Source: Delphinus delphis
Taxonomy: Eukaryota; Chordata; Mammalia; Artiodactyla; Delphinidae
Reading direction: 5' to 3'
Assembly: GCF_949987515.2 (NCBI RefSeq)
Contig: NC_082701.1
Coordinates: forward strand, 39,759,755-39,823,754
DNA length: 64,000 nucleotides
Each line of letters opens with the position of its first letter. Positions within the stretch are counted from its first letter, which is position 1. Positions 40,966 through 52,595 of this stretch are shown here, one piece after another. The notes under the pieces were generated by a model. The model had not been told where the DNA came from, searched no databases, and saw only the letters and a list, made by a program, of their open reading frames with translations. Position numbers and translations under genes: made by a program.

Positions 40966-43779
40966 CAAATCTCGCTCACTCCCTTTTTGTTTGTTTTTTG
41001 GTTTTCCTCTCTTAGAGAATACGTTTCCAGTGATCAATTGGTGGAAGCTTCCAGAAGGAGATGTAGCCTCCCTTTCTAGCCCCTTCCTGGGCTGTGCGGT
41101 GCGTGGTTCACAGGGCGGAGGTGGAGGGCTGCCTCTGGGAGGGTAGAGAAGGTGGAGCAGCGGGGGCTGAATTTGTTCTCCCGGGCTTGGGGATCTGGGC
41201 GTGAGGGAAACAAGCTCTCTCCCCACAGAGCTCAGACTTCTCCTTAGGAACTTTGGGCCAGGCAGGGCCCAGAGGCAGGGAGAGCAGCCTGGGACCTCAG
41301 TGGTGCAATGCCTGTTTCCCAAGCAGACGTACTTGCCCTTCTGTTACCTGTCCCCATGTCTGCTCTATGCCTGGCTCTCCGTCTTTCTGTCCATCGGGCT
41401 CTGGAGACAGACTGTTAGACTAGTCCCTGCCTGTGGCACGCATTTCTGCAGAAGCCCGCCTGACTTCCTGTCCATCTGTCAGTCCGCTTGCGATCCACCT
41501 TCCCATCGCTCTGATTGCAGCTGACTCTCTTGCACCTGGGCTCCATTTTATGATGTCTGAGTGACAGAGAGGTGATAAATGAGAGTGGAGAGAGTGACAG
41601 ACGGGGGCGCACATAGGGGGGATGGAACACATGCGTACACAGATTCACGGTTGGTGGTCCTCTTTGAGACAGGGTCACTCCAGGTCTCCCCAACCCCAGA
41701 GGGGCGTCTGGAGCACCATCCATCTCACCTCCAAGCACCGTCTGTCTGCCTTCCTGACTGCAGACGGAGGAGGAGGGACAGTCCCCATGGCAACCGACGG
41801 GGAGGCGCTTTTCAGCTTGAGAAGAACCTTTGTAACAATGGAGCAGTCGGTAAAGAAAATGGGCTGTTAGTAAGGTAGTGACCTCCCTGTCACTGGAGTT
41901 GTTCAATTACAGGCTGGCCACTCACCTGTCAGGACTGCTATGGTGGGTATTCTTGAGTAAGAAGTGGGGTGAGTCAGGCTGGGGTGGTCGAGATGGACCA
42001 ACCTTTAAGATAACAACTTCCATCACTAATCCAAGTCAAGCACGTTACATAGCGCCTGGCAGATAGTAGGTGCTCAAAACCAGAACTGTTATTTGGAGGA
42101 AGGTTGGACTAAGTGACCTCAAGGCCCAATCCCACAGCCTTTGAGATGGAGAAAGATGAAAGGCCAATTAGTGGCAACAGGTTATGAATATACAGGAGCT
42201 GTGAACTTGGGATAATAAAGGACTTCCCAGAATAGAAATGTCTCCATCTCCCTCACCCTGATCTGCATGGCTCCTGCAGGCCTCCCTCCCCTTTTCTGAC
42301 TCAATTTCAATTTCAATTTCAATGTCAATAACTTCCCTGGCACGACAAGCAGCGCTTGTTTGCCAGAATGAATTGGAACATTGAGTTTCTCCGACCAGCC
42401 TGTCCAGCCAGTGTCGTCTCCTCCCAGGCCTTCCAGGCCCTTCCTTTGCACATGTCTCATCCTCTGTGCCCTTTCAGGAGACTTATTTTTACCTTCCCCA
42501 GCTGTTATTTGAAAAAAGATACACTCTCTCGTTTGATCAAGATGTTCCAAGAGCAATGGCACACAGGGCATCGGCTCTCCACGCAAAGTGCCAGGATGAG
42601 AGGGGAAAGAAGGCTTAGCCCCTCTCCTTTGAGATGCCAGCTGCATGGGGAGGCAGAGGAGAGTCGACAACTCCAGTGGGGTGGAGTGGGGAGGGGGCCC
42701 TGGGAGCACAGAGGAGGGGCCTCTGAGACAAGGTGAGGGTAGAGAGAGGTGGAGGGGTGGGGGCAGCTTCCTGGAAGAGGCAGAGTGGGAGGGACTTCTG
42801 AAGGGTACTTGGAGGGCAGACCACTGAGTTCCTTCCCTCACGGGTCAGCCGTGGCTGGAATGTCACCATGATAACAACCCCTTTTACATGAGCCATAAAA
42901 ACTATTGGCCCTGCACAGCGCTGGCAGTGGTGACATCCTCTGGAAGGGGAGGGTGTGACATGGAGGAGTGGGAAGTGGGTAAAAGGGACCCAGGTGGATA
43001 ATGCCTGAGGGATAAAGTCCTGGAGGGTGGGCATGGGGGTGCGTGGGCGGCCCATCAGTGAGCGCTGATTTGGACTTGATGCCCTCTATCATAGGGAGAG
43101 AGGGCTGGGAGGGAGTGGAACAAGGGTGCTGGGAGGCCACTGGGTGCAGACACACCACCTGAGATGCTCGGGCTCAGAGACAGAAACAGAGGGATCCTGG
43201 CTGAGGAGGGAGCAGCCCTGGAGTGCGGAGATGAATAGGTGATGGGGTGGGCGATGCTGGCTTTGCCAACTTGACATCCCTGCCCAGCGCTAACCCAGCG
43301 TCACCTGTTGCCGCCACCATGGGGAGCCACGGGTCAGGGAGCCAGACAGACAGGGTTGGACCAACTATGCCAGGAAGCCTCCACGAGCAGGACCTTAACC
43401 CTCATCCTCCCCTCCTCTCCCCCACCAGAATGCCGTGAATACTAATGGAAACAGATGGCTCCCTTCCACGCCACCGCCAAGAGGAGGGATGGCTAGGGCA
43501 AAATTCCCCTGCAACAGAGAGGAGCCACCACGCTGACTCTAGCTATCTTTCCATAGCCTTTGGCCAGGCAGAGAAGAGCCCTGGGGATGGACAGCCCTGG
43601 GCAAGATTGACAAAGGCTCAGAGGCTCCAGGGGATCTGCTTGGGACTCGGGTGGGTTTTCCATGGGGTTATGCTGAACCAGTAGAAGCAAATTCTTCTCC
43701 AGCAGTGCCCCAAACCTGTAGGTTCCTGGGGACCACTCAGCTGTTGGGGGAGGAGGGGAGCCGTGGTGGGATGAGGCCC
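40966..43779. other. Long unassigned block, gene-free as far as can be seen
   Basis: The longest block with few recognisable repeats. Contents: a (TTTCAA)n tract at 42,299, an L3/MIR-like scrap at 42,030-42,140 (gcgcctggcagatagtaggt; gttggactaagtgacctcaa), and a purine-rich stretch at 42,640-42,790. A 219-residue minus-strand open frame (42,182-42,841) starts at GTG and shows no domain. A perfect Kozak context occurs at 43,311 but opens only 39 codons. Confidence 0.4.
42299..42330. repeat. (TTTCAA)n hexamer tract
   Basis: Four near-perfect units of atttca/tttcaa (caatttcaatttcaatttca) ending in atgtcaataa. Unusual period six. Confidence 0.9.
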
Positions 43780-43900
43780 CTGAAAGTGTGGTTCCAATTC
43801 TGTTACTGGGGAACTTTGGGCAAATTCCTTCTATTTTCATAGCCTCATTCAACTCTTCAGTAAGATGAGAGGAATGGACCAGATTGAGGGTTTACAAAGA
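43780..43900 (+). repeat. MIR SINE fragment
   Basis: tgtggttccaattctgttac, then aactttgggcaaattccttc, then catagcctcattcaactctt is a decayed MIR core. Confidence 0.65.
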
Positions 43901-44224
43901 GGGTTCCTTAGAAGTCTATTCCCATAAGATGTTGAGGGGAAAAGAAGTTTGGAAGAATGTGCTTTCCGTCCTCCAATATACATTATAAACTCTGTAAAGC
44001 TCTGTAAGCACAGAAACCTGTTCAACTTTGACCGGGCGTTTCCCAAACAGGCCCTGCTTTCTCAAACGGCCCATTTTCATCCCAAGGAAGGCATGAGCCC
44101 TGTGACATAGTTTGGAAAACAGTGGACTAAACGCACTTCTGCAAAATTCCCTCCAGTCCTGAAGGTCTTGTTTGTTTCTCTAAGGAAAGTGGGAGGGGTG
44201 GGGAGGAGAGAGAAAATGACATTG

Positions 44225-44330
44225 AAAGCTCTTCCCATGTGTCATCTCATGTGACCACCCTCCGCTCCACCAGCTACATCATGGTGTGGGTGTGAGTTCC
44301 CGCACTGGCAGATGAGGGCAGCGAGGCCTG
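44225..44330 (-). repeat. MIR SINE fragment, minus strand
   Basis: catgtgtcatctcatgtgac, then cgcactggcagatgagggca, then gcgaggcctgcactgatttc loosely follows the reverse MIR. Confidence 0.5.
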
Positions 44331-44654
44331 CACTGATTTCAGGGAGAAGGGGAAGCTTCCTCCCAGCCTGCTGCATGCAGGAAGGTGAGAAAATCCTGCT
44401 TGGAGGTGTGGCTTGGAGGGCAAGGTTCCCCTTCCAGCAGTCTCAGACTCTCTCTAGCCTCCACCCGCCCCATTCAGGGTTGCCCCCTGCCCTACCCTTT
44501 TCTTGGGGGAAGTCTTTGGACAGCATTGTGGGCTGAGTACAAGGAAAGCCAAGGGCTGGGGTAAGCCACCTACATATAACTGACAAAGCTAACTCCCAAG
44601 ATTTCAATCCACATAGGGCGGGCCCTGAACAGAAGCATAAAGCCGCCAGTGTGG

Positions 44655-44765
44655 GTCTGTGTGATGTAGTGAAAAGAAACTGAACTTTGGAACTAAACAG
44701 ACCAGGGGTCAAATCCTGCCACGAAGACCCTTAACTAACCCTACTTAACTGATGTCTAGATGAAC
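44655..44765 (+). repeat. MIR SINE 5' half
   Basis: gtgatgtagtgaaaagaaac and ttggaactaaacagaccagg, then gtcaaatcctgccacgaaga, match the MIR head and B-box area. Confidence 0.72.
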
Positions 44766-45205
44766 TACCGCTATTCCCTCTGGAAAACCTGCCGACGACA
44801 GCCGGTGGCACTTGGGATGCCTGGCTGTCAGACAACTCCTTTCTTGTTTGCCTGTGTTGTGTGTGTTTCCAAACCTGTTTATGTCAGTTGCGCTTGTCAC
44901 TGTAAACAGATAATTGAATCAAGTGTAAACCAAGCCAATGAAATACAAGTGGAGAAAGGAGTTATGCTTTTATGGTAATTAATTTAATGCTTTGGGAAGG
45001 ATGCTAAAAAGTTGCTGTTGAGTTATGTGTGGCCGAGACTCTACAAGATTTGAAGAATCAACCCCATACAAGGAGGTCTGTGTACTTTGATTAGTCTTGC
45101 AGGGAATCAAAACCAGAAATCTCTTAGGTGATATTTATGTGGTCTCCATTATGTGTGATCCCAGGAAGCCAATTCACCTTTCTGAACTTTGTTTTTCTTG
45201 GCTTT
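44766..45205. other. Unassigned DNA before the L1 nest
   Basis: No gene or repeat named. The ORF-like stretch at 44,760-44,978 lacks a domain. Confidence 0.4.
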
Positions 45206-45751
45206 AAAAGAAATAAAAGGAATCCAAATCGGAAAAGAAGTAAAACCGTCACTGTTTGCAGATGACATGATACTATACATAGAGAATCCTAAAGATGCTA
45301 CCAGAAAACTACTAGAGCTAATCAATGAATTTGGTAAAGTAGCAGGATACAAAATTAATGCACAGAAATCTCTTGCATTCCTATACACTAACGATGAAAA
45401 ATCTGAAAGAGAAATTAAGGAAACACTCCCATTTACCACTGCAACAAAAAGAAACCTATAAGACACTGATGAAAAAAATTAAAGATGGTACAAACAGATG
45501 GAGAGATATACTACATTCTTGGATTGGAAGAATCAACATTGTGAAAATGACTCTACTACCCAAAGCAATCTACAGATTCAATGCAATCCCTATCAAACTA
45601 CCAATGGCATTTTTCACAGAACTAGAACAAAAAAATTCACAATTTGTATGGAAACACAAAAGACCCTGAATAGCCAAAGCTATCTTGAGAAAGAAAAACG
45701 GAGCTGGAGGAATCAGGCTCCCTGACTTCAGACTATACTACAAAGCTACAG
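45206..45751 (+). mobile_element. Outer (older) L1, left part
   Basis: A 5'-truncated L1 whose ORF2 begins just before the RT catalytic block (aaataaaaggaatccaaatc; [16 protein letters not shown]). It is cut at 45,751 by the inner L1 and resumes at 52,596. Compared with the inner element it lacks one codon near 45,240 and about 55 bases after gcaacaaaaagaa near 45,452. Confidence 0.95.
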
Positions 45752-45772
45752 CAGAAAAAAAAACAACCACAT

Positions 45773-47450
45773 GGGGACTTCCGGGAAGATGGCAGAAGAC
45801 TAAGACGCGGAGATTACCTTCCTCCCCACAGATACACCAGAAATACATCTACACGTGGAACAACTCCTACAGAACACCTACTGAACGCTGGCAGAAGACC
45901 TCAGACCTCCCAAAAGGCAAGAAACCCCCCACGTACCTGGGTAGGGCAAAAGAAAAAAATAAACAGAGACAAAAGGATAGGGACGGGTCCTGCACCAGCG
46001 GGAGGGAGCTGTGAAGGAGGAAAAGTGTCCACACACTAGGAAGCCCCTTCGCGGGCGGAGACTGCGGGTGGCGGAGCGGGGGAGCTTCGAAGCCGCGGAG
46101 GAGAGCACAGCAACAAGGGTGCGGAGGGCAAAGCGGAGAGATTCCCGCACAGAGGATCAGGGCCGACCGTCTGCTCACCCGCCGGGGCCGGCGGGGCTGG
46201 GAGCTGAGGCTCGGGCTTCAGTCGGAACGCAGGGAGAGGACTGGGGTTGGCGGCGTGACACAGCCTGCAGGGCGTTAGTGCACCGCGGCTAGCCGGGAGG
46301 GAGTCCGGGGAAAAGTCTGGACCTGCCGAAGAGGCAAGAGACTTTTTCTTCCCTCTTTATTTCCTGGTGCTCGAGAAGAGGGGATTAAGAACGCTGCTTA
46401 AAGGAGCTCTAGAGACGGGCGCGAGCCGCGGCTAAAGGTGCGGACCCCAGAGACAGACATGAGACGCTAAGGCCGCTGCTGCCGCCACCAAGAAGCCTGT
46501 GTGCGAACACAGGTCACTATCCACACCGCCCTTCCGGGGAGCCTGTGCAGCCCGCCCCTGCCAGGGTCCCGGGATCCAGGGACAACTCCCCCGGGGAGAA
46601 CGCACGGCGCGCCTCAGGCTGGCGCAACGTCACTCTGGCCTCTGCCGCCGCAGGCTCGCCCTGCACTCCGTGACCCTCCCTACCCCCGGCCTGAGTGAGC
46701 CAGAGCCTCCGAATCAGCGGCTCTTTTAACCCCGTCCTGTCTGAGCAAAGAACAGACGCCCTCTGGCGACCTACACACACAGGAGGGGCCAAATCCAAAG
46801 CTGAGCCCCTGGGAGCTGTGGGAACAAAGAAGAGAAAGGGAAATCTCTCCCAGCAGCCTCAGAAGCAGCGGATTAAAGCTCCACAATCAACTTGATGTAC
46901 CCTGCATCTGTGGAATACATGAATAGACAACGAATCATCCCAAATTAAGGAGCCGTGTGGATGAAAGGCTCTTGGTGCTGCAGCCAGGAGTTAGTGTTGT
47001 GCCTCTGAGGTGGGAGAGCCAACTTCAGGACACTGGTCCACAAGAGACCTCCCAGCTCCACATAATATCAAATGCCAAAAATCTCCCAGAGATCTCCATC
47101 TCAACGCCAGCACCCAGCTTCACTCAGTGACCAGCAACCTACGGTGCTGGACATCCTATGCCAAACAACTAGCAAGACAGGAACACAACCCCACCCATTA
47201 GCAGAGAGGCTGCCCAAAATCATAATAAGTCTACAGACACCCCAAAACACACCACCAGACGTGGACCTGCCCACCAGAAAGACAAGATCCAGCCTCATCC
47301 ACCAGAACACAGGCACTAGTACCCTCCACCAGGAAGCCTACACAACCCACTGAACCAACCTTAGCCACTGAGGGCAGACACTAAAAACAACAGGAATTAC
47401 GAACCTTCAGCCTGCAAAAAGGAGACCCCAAACACAGTAATATAAGCAAA
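45773..47450 (+). promoter_or_regulatory. L1 5' UTR with CpG-rich core
   Basis: Starts ggggacttccgggaagatgg and continues with cttcctccccacagatacac and agaacacctactgaacgctg. From about 45,990 to 46,720 it is CpG-rich (for example ttcgcgggcggagactgcgg; gggcgcgagccgcggctaaa), unlike the flanking DNA. In L1 elements this region holds the internal promoter. Near 46,759 gccctctggcg resembles half of a CTCF site. Methylation and silencing would be expected but are not visible in sequence. Confidence 0.85.
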
Positions 47451-48343
47451 ATGAAAAGACAGAAAAACACACAGCAGATGAAGGAGCAAGATAAAAACCC
47501 ACCAGACCTAACAAATGAAGAGGAAATAGGCAGTCTACCTGAAAAAGAATTCAGAATAATGATAGTAAAGATGATCAAAATCTTGGAAATAGAATAGACA
47601 AAATGCAAGAAACATTTAACAAGGACCTAGAAGAACTAAAGATGAAACAAACAATGATGAACAACACAATAAATGAAATGAAAAATACTCTAGATGGGAT
47701 CAATAGCAGAATAACTGAGGCAGAAGAACGGATAAGTGACCTGGAAGATAAAATAGTGGAAATAACTAATGCAGAGCAGAATAAAGAAAAAAGAATGAAA
47801 AGAACTGAGGACAGTCTCAGCGACCTCTGGGACAACATTAAACGCACCAACATTCGAATTATAGGGGTTCCAGAAGAAGAAGAGAAAAAGAAAGGGACTG
47901 AGAAAATATTTGAAGAGATTATAGTTGAAAACTTCCCTAATATGGGAAAGGAAATAGTTAATCAAGTCCAGGAAGCACAGAGAGTCCCATACAGGATAAA
48001 TCCAAGGAGAAATATGCCAAGACACATATTAATCAAACTGTCAAAAATTAAATACAAAGAAAGCATATTAAAAGCAGCAAGGGAAAAACAACAAATAACA
48101 CACAAGGGAATCCCCATAAGGTTAACAGCTGATCTTTCAGCAGAAACTCTGCAAGCCAGAAGGGAGTGGCAGGACATATTTAAAGTGATGAAGGAGAAAA
48201 ACCTGCAACCAAGATTACTCTACCCAGCAAGGATCTCATTCAGATTTGATGGAGAAATTAAAACCTTTATAGACAAGCAAAAGCTGAGAGAGTTCAGCAC
48301 CACCAAACCAGCTCTACAACAACAGCTAAAGGAACTTCTCTAG
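47451..48343 (+). pseudogene. LINE-1 ORF1 (RNA-binding protein), frameshifted
   Basis: ORF1p coats L1 RNA as a trimer. The ATG at 47,451 (atgaaaagacagaaaaacac) opens a frame that ends at TAG 47,595-47,597 after 48 codons. The remaining 246 codons are open from about 47,580 in another frame to TAG near 48,343. A one-base loss near 47,574-47,580 explains the shift. The downstream part shows the coiled-coil heptads (ITEAEERISDLEDKIVEI), the RRM-like start NIRIIGVPEEE and the C-terminal domain. Length and order fit L1 ORF1 (about 300 residues). The second frame has a methionine at 47,603, but a protein lacking the N-terminus is only a formal possibility. Confidence 0.92.
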
Positions 48344-48401
48344 GCAAGAAACACAAGAGAAGGAAAAGACCTACAATAACGAACCCAAAACAATTAAGAA
48401 A

Positions 48402-51400
48402 ATGGGAATGGGAACATACATATCGATAATTACCTTAAATGTAAATGGACTAAATGCTCCCACCAAAAGACACAGATTGGCTGAATGGATACAAAAACAA
48501 GACGCATATATTTGCTGTCTACAAGAGACCCACTTCAGACCTAGAGACACATACAGACTGAAAGTAAGGGGATGGAAAAAGGTATTTCATGCAAATGGAA
48601 ACCAAAAGAAAGCTGGAGTAGCAATTCTCATATCAGACAAAATAGACTTTAAAATAAAGACTATTAGAAGAGACAAAGAAGGACACTACATAATGATCAA
48701 GGATCGATCCAAGAAGAAGATATAACAATTGTAAATATTTATGCACCCAACATAGGAGCACCTCAATACGTAAGGCAAATACTAACAGCCATAAAAGGGG
48801 AAATCGACAGTAACACATTCATAGTAGGGGACTTTAACACCCCACTTTCACCAATGGACTGATCATCCAAAATGAAAATAAATAAGGAAACACAAGCTTT
48901 AAATGATACATTAAACAAGATGGACTTAATTGATATTTATAGGACATTCCATCCAAAAACAACAGAATACACATTTTTCTCAAGTGCTCATGGAACATTC
49001 TCCAGGATAGATCATATCTTGGGTCACAAATCAAGCCTTGGTAAATTTAAGAAAATTGAAATTGTATCAAGTATCTTTTCCAACCACAACGCTATGAGAC
49101 TAGATATCAATTACAGGAAAAGATCTGTAAAAAATACAAACACATGGAGGCTAAACAATACACTACTTAATAATTAAGTGATCACTGAAGAAATCAAAGG
49201 GGAAATCAAAAAATGCCTAGAAACAAATGACAATGGAGACATGACGACTCAAAAATCTATGGGATGCAGCAAAAGCAGTTCCAAGAGGGAAGTTTATAGC
49301 AATACAATCCTACCTTAAGAAACAGGAAACATCTCGAATAAACAACCTAACCTTGCACCTCAAGCAATTAGAGAAAGAAGAACAAAAAAACCTCAAAGTT
49401 AGCAGAAGGAAAGAAATCATAAAAATCAGATCAGAAATAAATGAAAAAGAAATGAAGGAAATGATAGCAAAGATCAATAAAACTAAAAGCTGGTTCTTTG
49501 AAAGGACAAACAAAATTGATAAACCATTAGCCAGACTCATCAAGAAAAAAAGGGAGAAGACTGAAATCAATACAATTAGAAATGAAAAAGGAGAAGTAAT
49601 AACTGACACTGCAGAAATACAAAAGATCATGAGAGATTACTACAAGCAAATCTATGCCAATAAAATGGACAACCTGGAAGAAATGGACAAATTCTTAGAA
49701 AGGCACAACCTACCAAGACTGAATCAGGAAGAAATAGAAAATATGAACAGACCAATCACAAGCACTGAAATTGAAACTGTGATTAAAAATCTTCCAACAA
49801 GCAAAAGCCCAGGACCTCACAGGCAAATTCTATCAAACATTTAGAGAGGAGCTATCACCTATCCTTCTCAAACTCTTCCAAAATATAGCAGAGGGAGGAA
49901 CACACCCCAACTCATTCTACAAGGCCACCATCACCCTGATACCAAAACCAGACAAGGATGACACAAAGAAAGAAAACTACAGGCCAATATCACTGATGAA
50001 CATAGATGCAAAAATCCTCAACAAAATACTAGCAAACAGAATCCAACAACACATTAAACGGATCATACACCATGATCAAGTGGGGTTTATTCCAGGAATG
50101 CAAGGATTCTTCAATATACACAAATCAATCAACGTGATACACCATATTAACAAATTGAAGGAGAAAAACCATATGATCATCTCAATAGATGCAGAGAAAG
50201 CTTTTGACAAAATTCAACACCCATTTATGATAAAAACCCTGCAGAAAGTAGGCATAGAGGGAACTTTCCTCAACATAATAAAGGCCATATATGACAAACC
50301 CACAGCCAACATCGTCCTCAATGGTGAAAAACTGAAAGCATTTCCACTAAGATCAGGAACAAGACAAGGTTGCCCACTCTCACCACTCTTATTCAACATA
50401 GTTTTGGAAGTTTTAGCCACAGCAGTCAGAGAAGAAAAGGAAATAAAAGGAATCCAAATCAGAAAAGAAGAAGTAAAGCTGTCACTATTTGCAGATGACA
50501 TGATACTATACATAGAGAATCCTAAAGATGCTACCAGAAAACTCCTAGAGCTAATCAATGAATTTGGTAAAGTAGCAGGATACAAAATTAATGCACAGAA
50601 ACCTCTGGCATTCCTATACACTAAGGATGAAAAATCTGAACGTGAAATCAAGAAAACACTCCCATTTACCATTGCAACAAAAAGAATAAAATATCTAGGA
50701 ATAAACCTACCTAAGGAGATAAAAGACAAAAGACCTGTATGCAGAAAATTATAAGACACTGATGAAAGAAATTAAAGATGATACAAGTAGATGGAGAGAT
50801 ATACCATGTTCTTGGATTGGGAGAATCAACAATGTGAAAATGACTCTACTACACAAAGCAATCTACAGATTCAATGCAATCCCTATCAAACTACCACTGG
50901 CATTTTTCACAGAACTAGCACAAAAAATTTCACAATTTGTATGGAAACACAAAAGACCCTGAACAGCCAAAGCAATCTTGAGAACGAAAAACGGAGCTGG
51001 AGGAATCAGGCTCCCTGACTTCAGACTATACTACAAAGCTACAGTAATCAAGACAGTATGGTACTGGCACAAAAACAGAAATATAGATCAATGGAACAGG
51101 ATAGAAAGCCCAGAGGTAAACCCACGCACATATGGTCACCTTATCTATGATAAAGGTGGCAGGAATGTACAGTGGAGAAAGGACAGCCTCTTCAGTAAGT
51201 GGTGCTGGGAAAACTGGACAGCTACATGTAAAAGTATGAGATTAGATCACTCCCTAACACCATACACAAAAATAAGCTCAAAATGGATTAAAGACCTAAA
51301 TGTAAGGCCAGAAACTATCAAACTCTTAGAGGAAAACATAGGCAGGACACTCTATGACATAAATCACAGCAAGGTCCTTTTTGACCCACCTCCTAGAGAA

Positions 51401-52220
51401 ATGGAAATAAAAACAAAAATAAACAAATGGGACCTAATGAAACTTAAAAGCTTTTGTGCAGCAAAGGAAACCATAAACAAGACCAAAAGACAACCCTCAG
51501 AATGGGAGAAAATATTTGCAAATGAAGCAACTAACAAAGGATTAATCTCCAAAATTTATAAGCAGCTCATGCAGCTTAATAACAAAAAAAACAAACAACC
51601 CAATCCAAAAATGGGCAGAAGACCTAAATAGACATTTCTCCAAAGAAGATATACAGACTGCCAACAAACACATGAAAGAATGCTCAACATCACTAATCAT
51701 TAGAGAAATGCAAATCAAAACTACAATGAGATATCATCTCACACCAGTCAGAATGGCCATCATCAAAAAATCTAGAAACAATAAATGCTGGAGAGGGTGT
51801 GGAGAAAAGGGAACCCTCTTACACTGTTGGTGGGAATGTAAATTGATACAGCCACTATGGAGAACAGTATGGAGGTTCCTTAAAAAACTACAAATAGAAC
51901 TACCATATGACCCAGCAATCCCACTACTGAGCATATACCCTGAGAAAACCATAATTCAAAAAGAGTCATGTACCCCAATGTTCATTGCAGCTCTATTTAC
52001 AATAGCCCAGAGATGGAAACAACCTAAGTGTCCATCATCGGATGAATGGATAAAGAAGATGTGGCACATATATACAATGGAATATTACTCAGCCATAAAA
52101 AGAAACGAAATTGAGCTATTTGTAATGAGGTGGATAGACCTAGAGTCTGTCATACAGAGTGAAGTAAGTCAGAAAGAGAGAGACAAATACCGTATGCTAA
52201 CACATATATATGGAATTTAA
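48402..52220 (+). pseudogene. LINE-1 ORF2 (endonuclease/reverse transcriptase), many lesions
   Basis: All ORF2 parts are present in order. Endonuclease: ITLNVNGLNAPTKRHRL and CCLQETHF, then [30 protein letters not shown] near 50,480-50,530. C-terminal CX3CX7HX4C ([18 protein letters not shown]) near 51,790-51,840. Lesions seen: one-base loss near 48,701 leading to a stop at 48,725; TGA at 48,860; TAA at 49,175; at least one frame change between 49,200 and 49,300; about 10 bases lost near 49,815; 7-base tandem duplication (aaaagac twice) at 50,721-50,734; TGA at 50,960; frameshift in an A-run near 51,583. The last open segment is 51,672-52,220. No functional product is expected. Confidence 0.94.
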
Positions 52221-52595
52221 GAAAAAAAAATGTCATGAAAAACCTAGGGGTGAAACAGGAATAAAGACACAGACTTACTAGAGAATGGACTTGAGGATAT
52301 GGGGAGGGGGAAGTGTAAACTGTGACAAAGCGAGAGAGAGGCATGGACATATATACACTACCAAACGTAAGGTAGATAGCTAGTGGGAAGCAGCTGTATA
52401 GCACAGGGAGATCAGCTCGGTGCTTTGTGACTGCCTGGAGGGGTGCGATAGGGAGGGTGGGAGGGAGGGAGACGCAAGCAGGAAGAGATATGGGAACATA
52501 TGTATATATATAACTGATTCATTTTGTTGTGAAGCTGAAACTAACATACCATTGTAAAGCAATTATACTCCAATAAAGATATTAAAATGAAAAAA
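52221..52595 (+). other. L1 3' UTR and poly-A of inner element
   Basis: Contains aacctaggggtgaaacagga, gacttgaggatatggggagg, a G-rich gggagggtgggagggaggga and the signal aataaa at 52,572-52,577. It ends in a short A-run merging with the TSD. Nearly identical to the solo fragment at 23,362-23,679. Confidence 0.93.

Noticed and set aside
42182..42841. 219-residue minus-strand open frame
   Set aside because: Starts at GTG, has biased Pro/Ser/Leu composition from a purine-rich strand, and shows no domain or repeat of a known gene.
46755..46770. CTCF-like gccctctggcg
   Set aside because: Only a partial match to the core motif and located inside the L1 5' UTR; not enough to call a site.
46499..46798. 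Open frames on both strands in a CpG island, at first sight a gene 5' end
   Set aside because: The block is the 5' UTR of the inner L1, lying between its typical start at 45,773 and ORF1 at 47,451.
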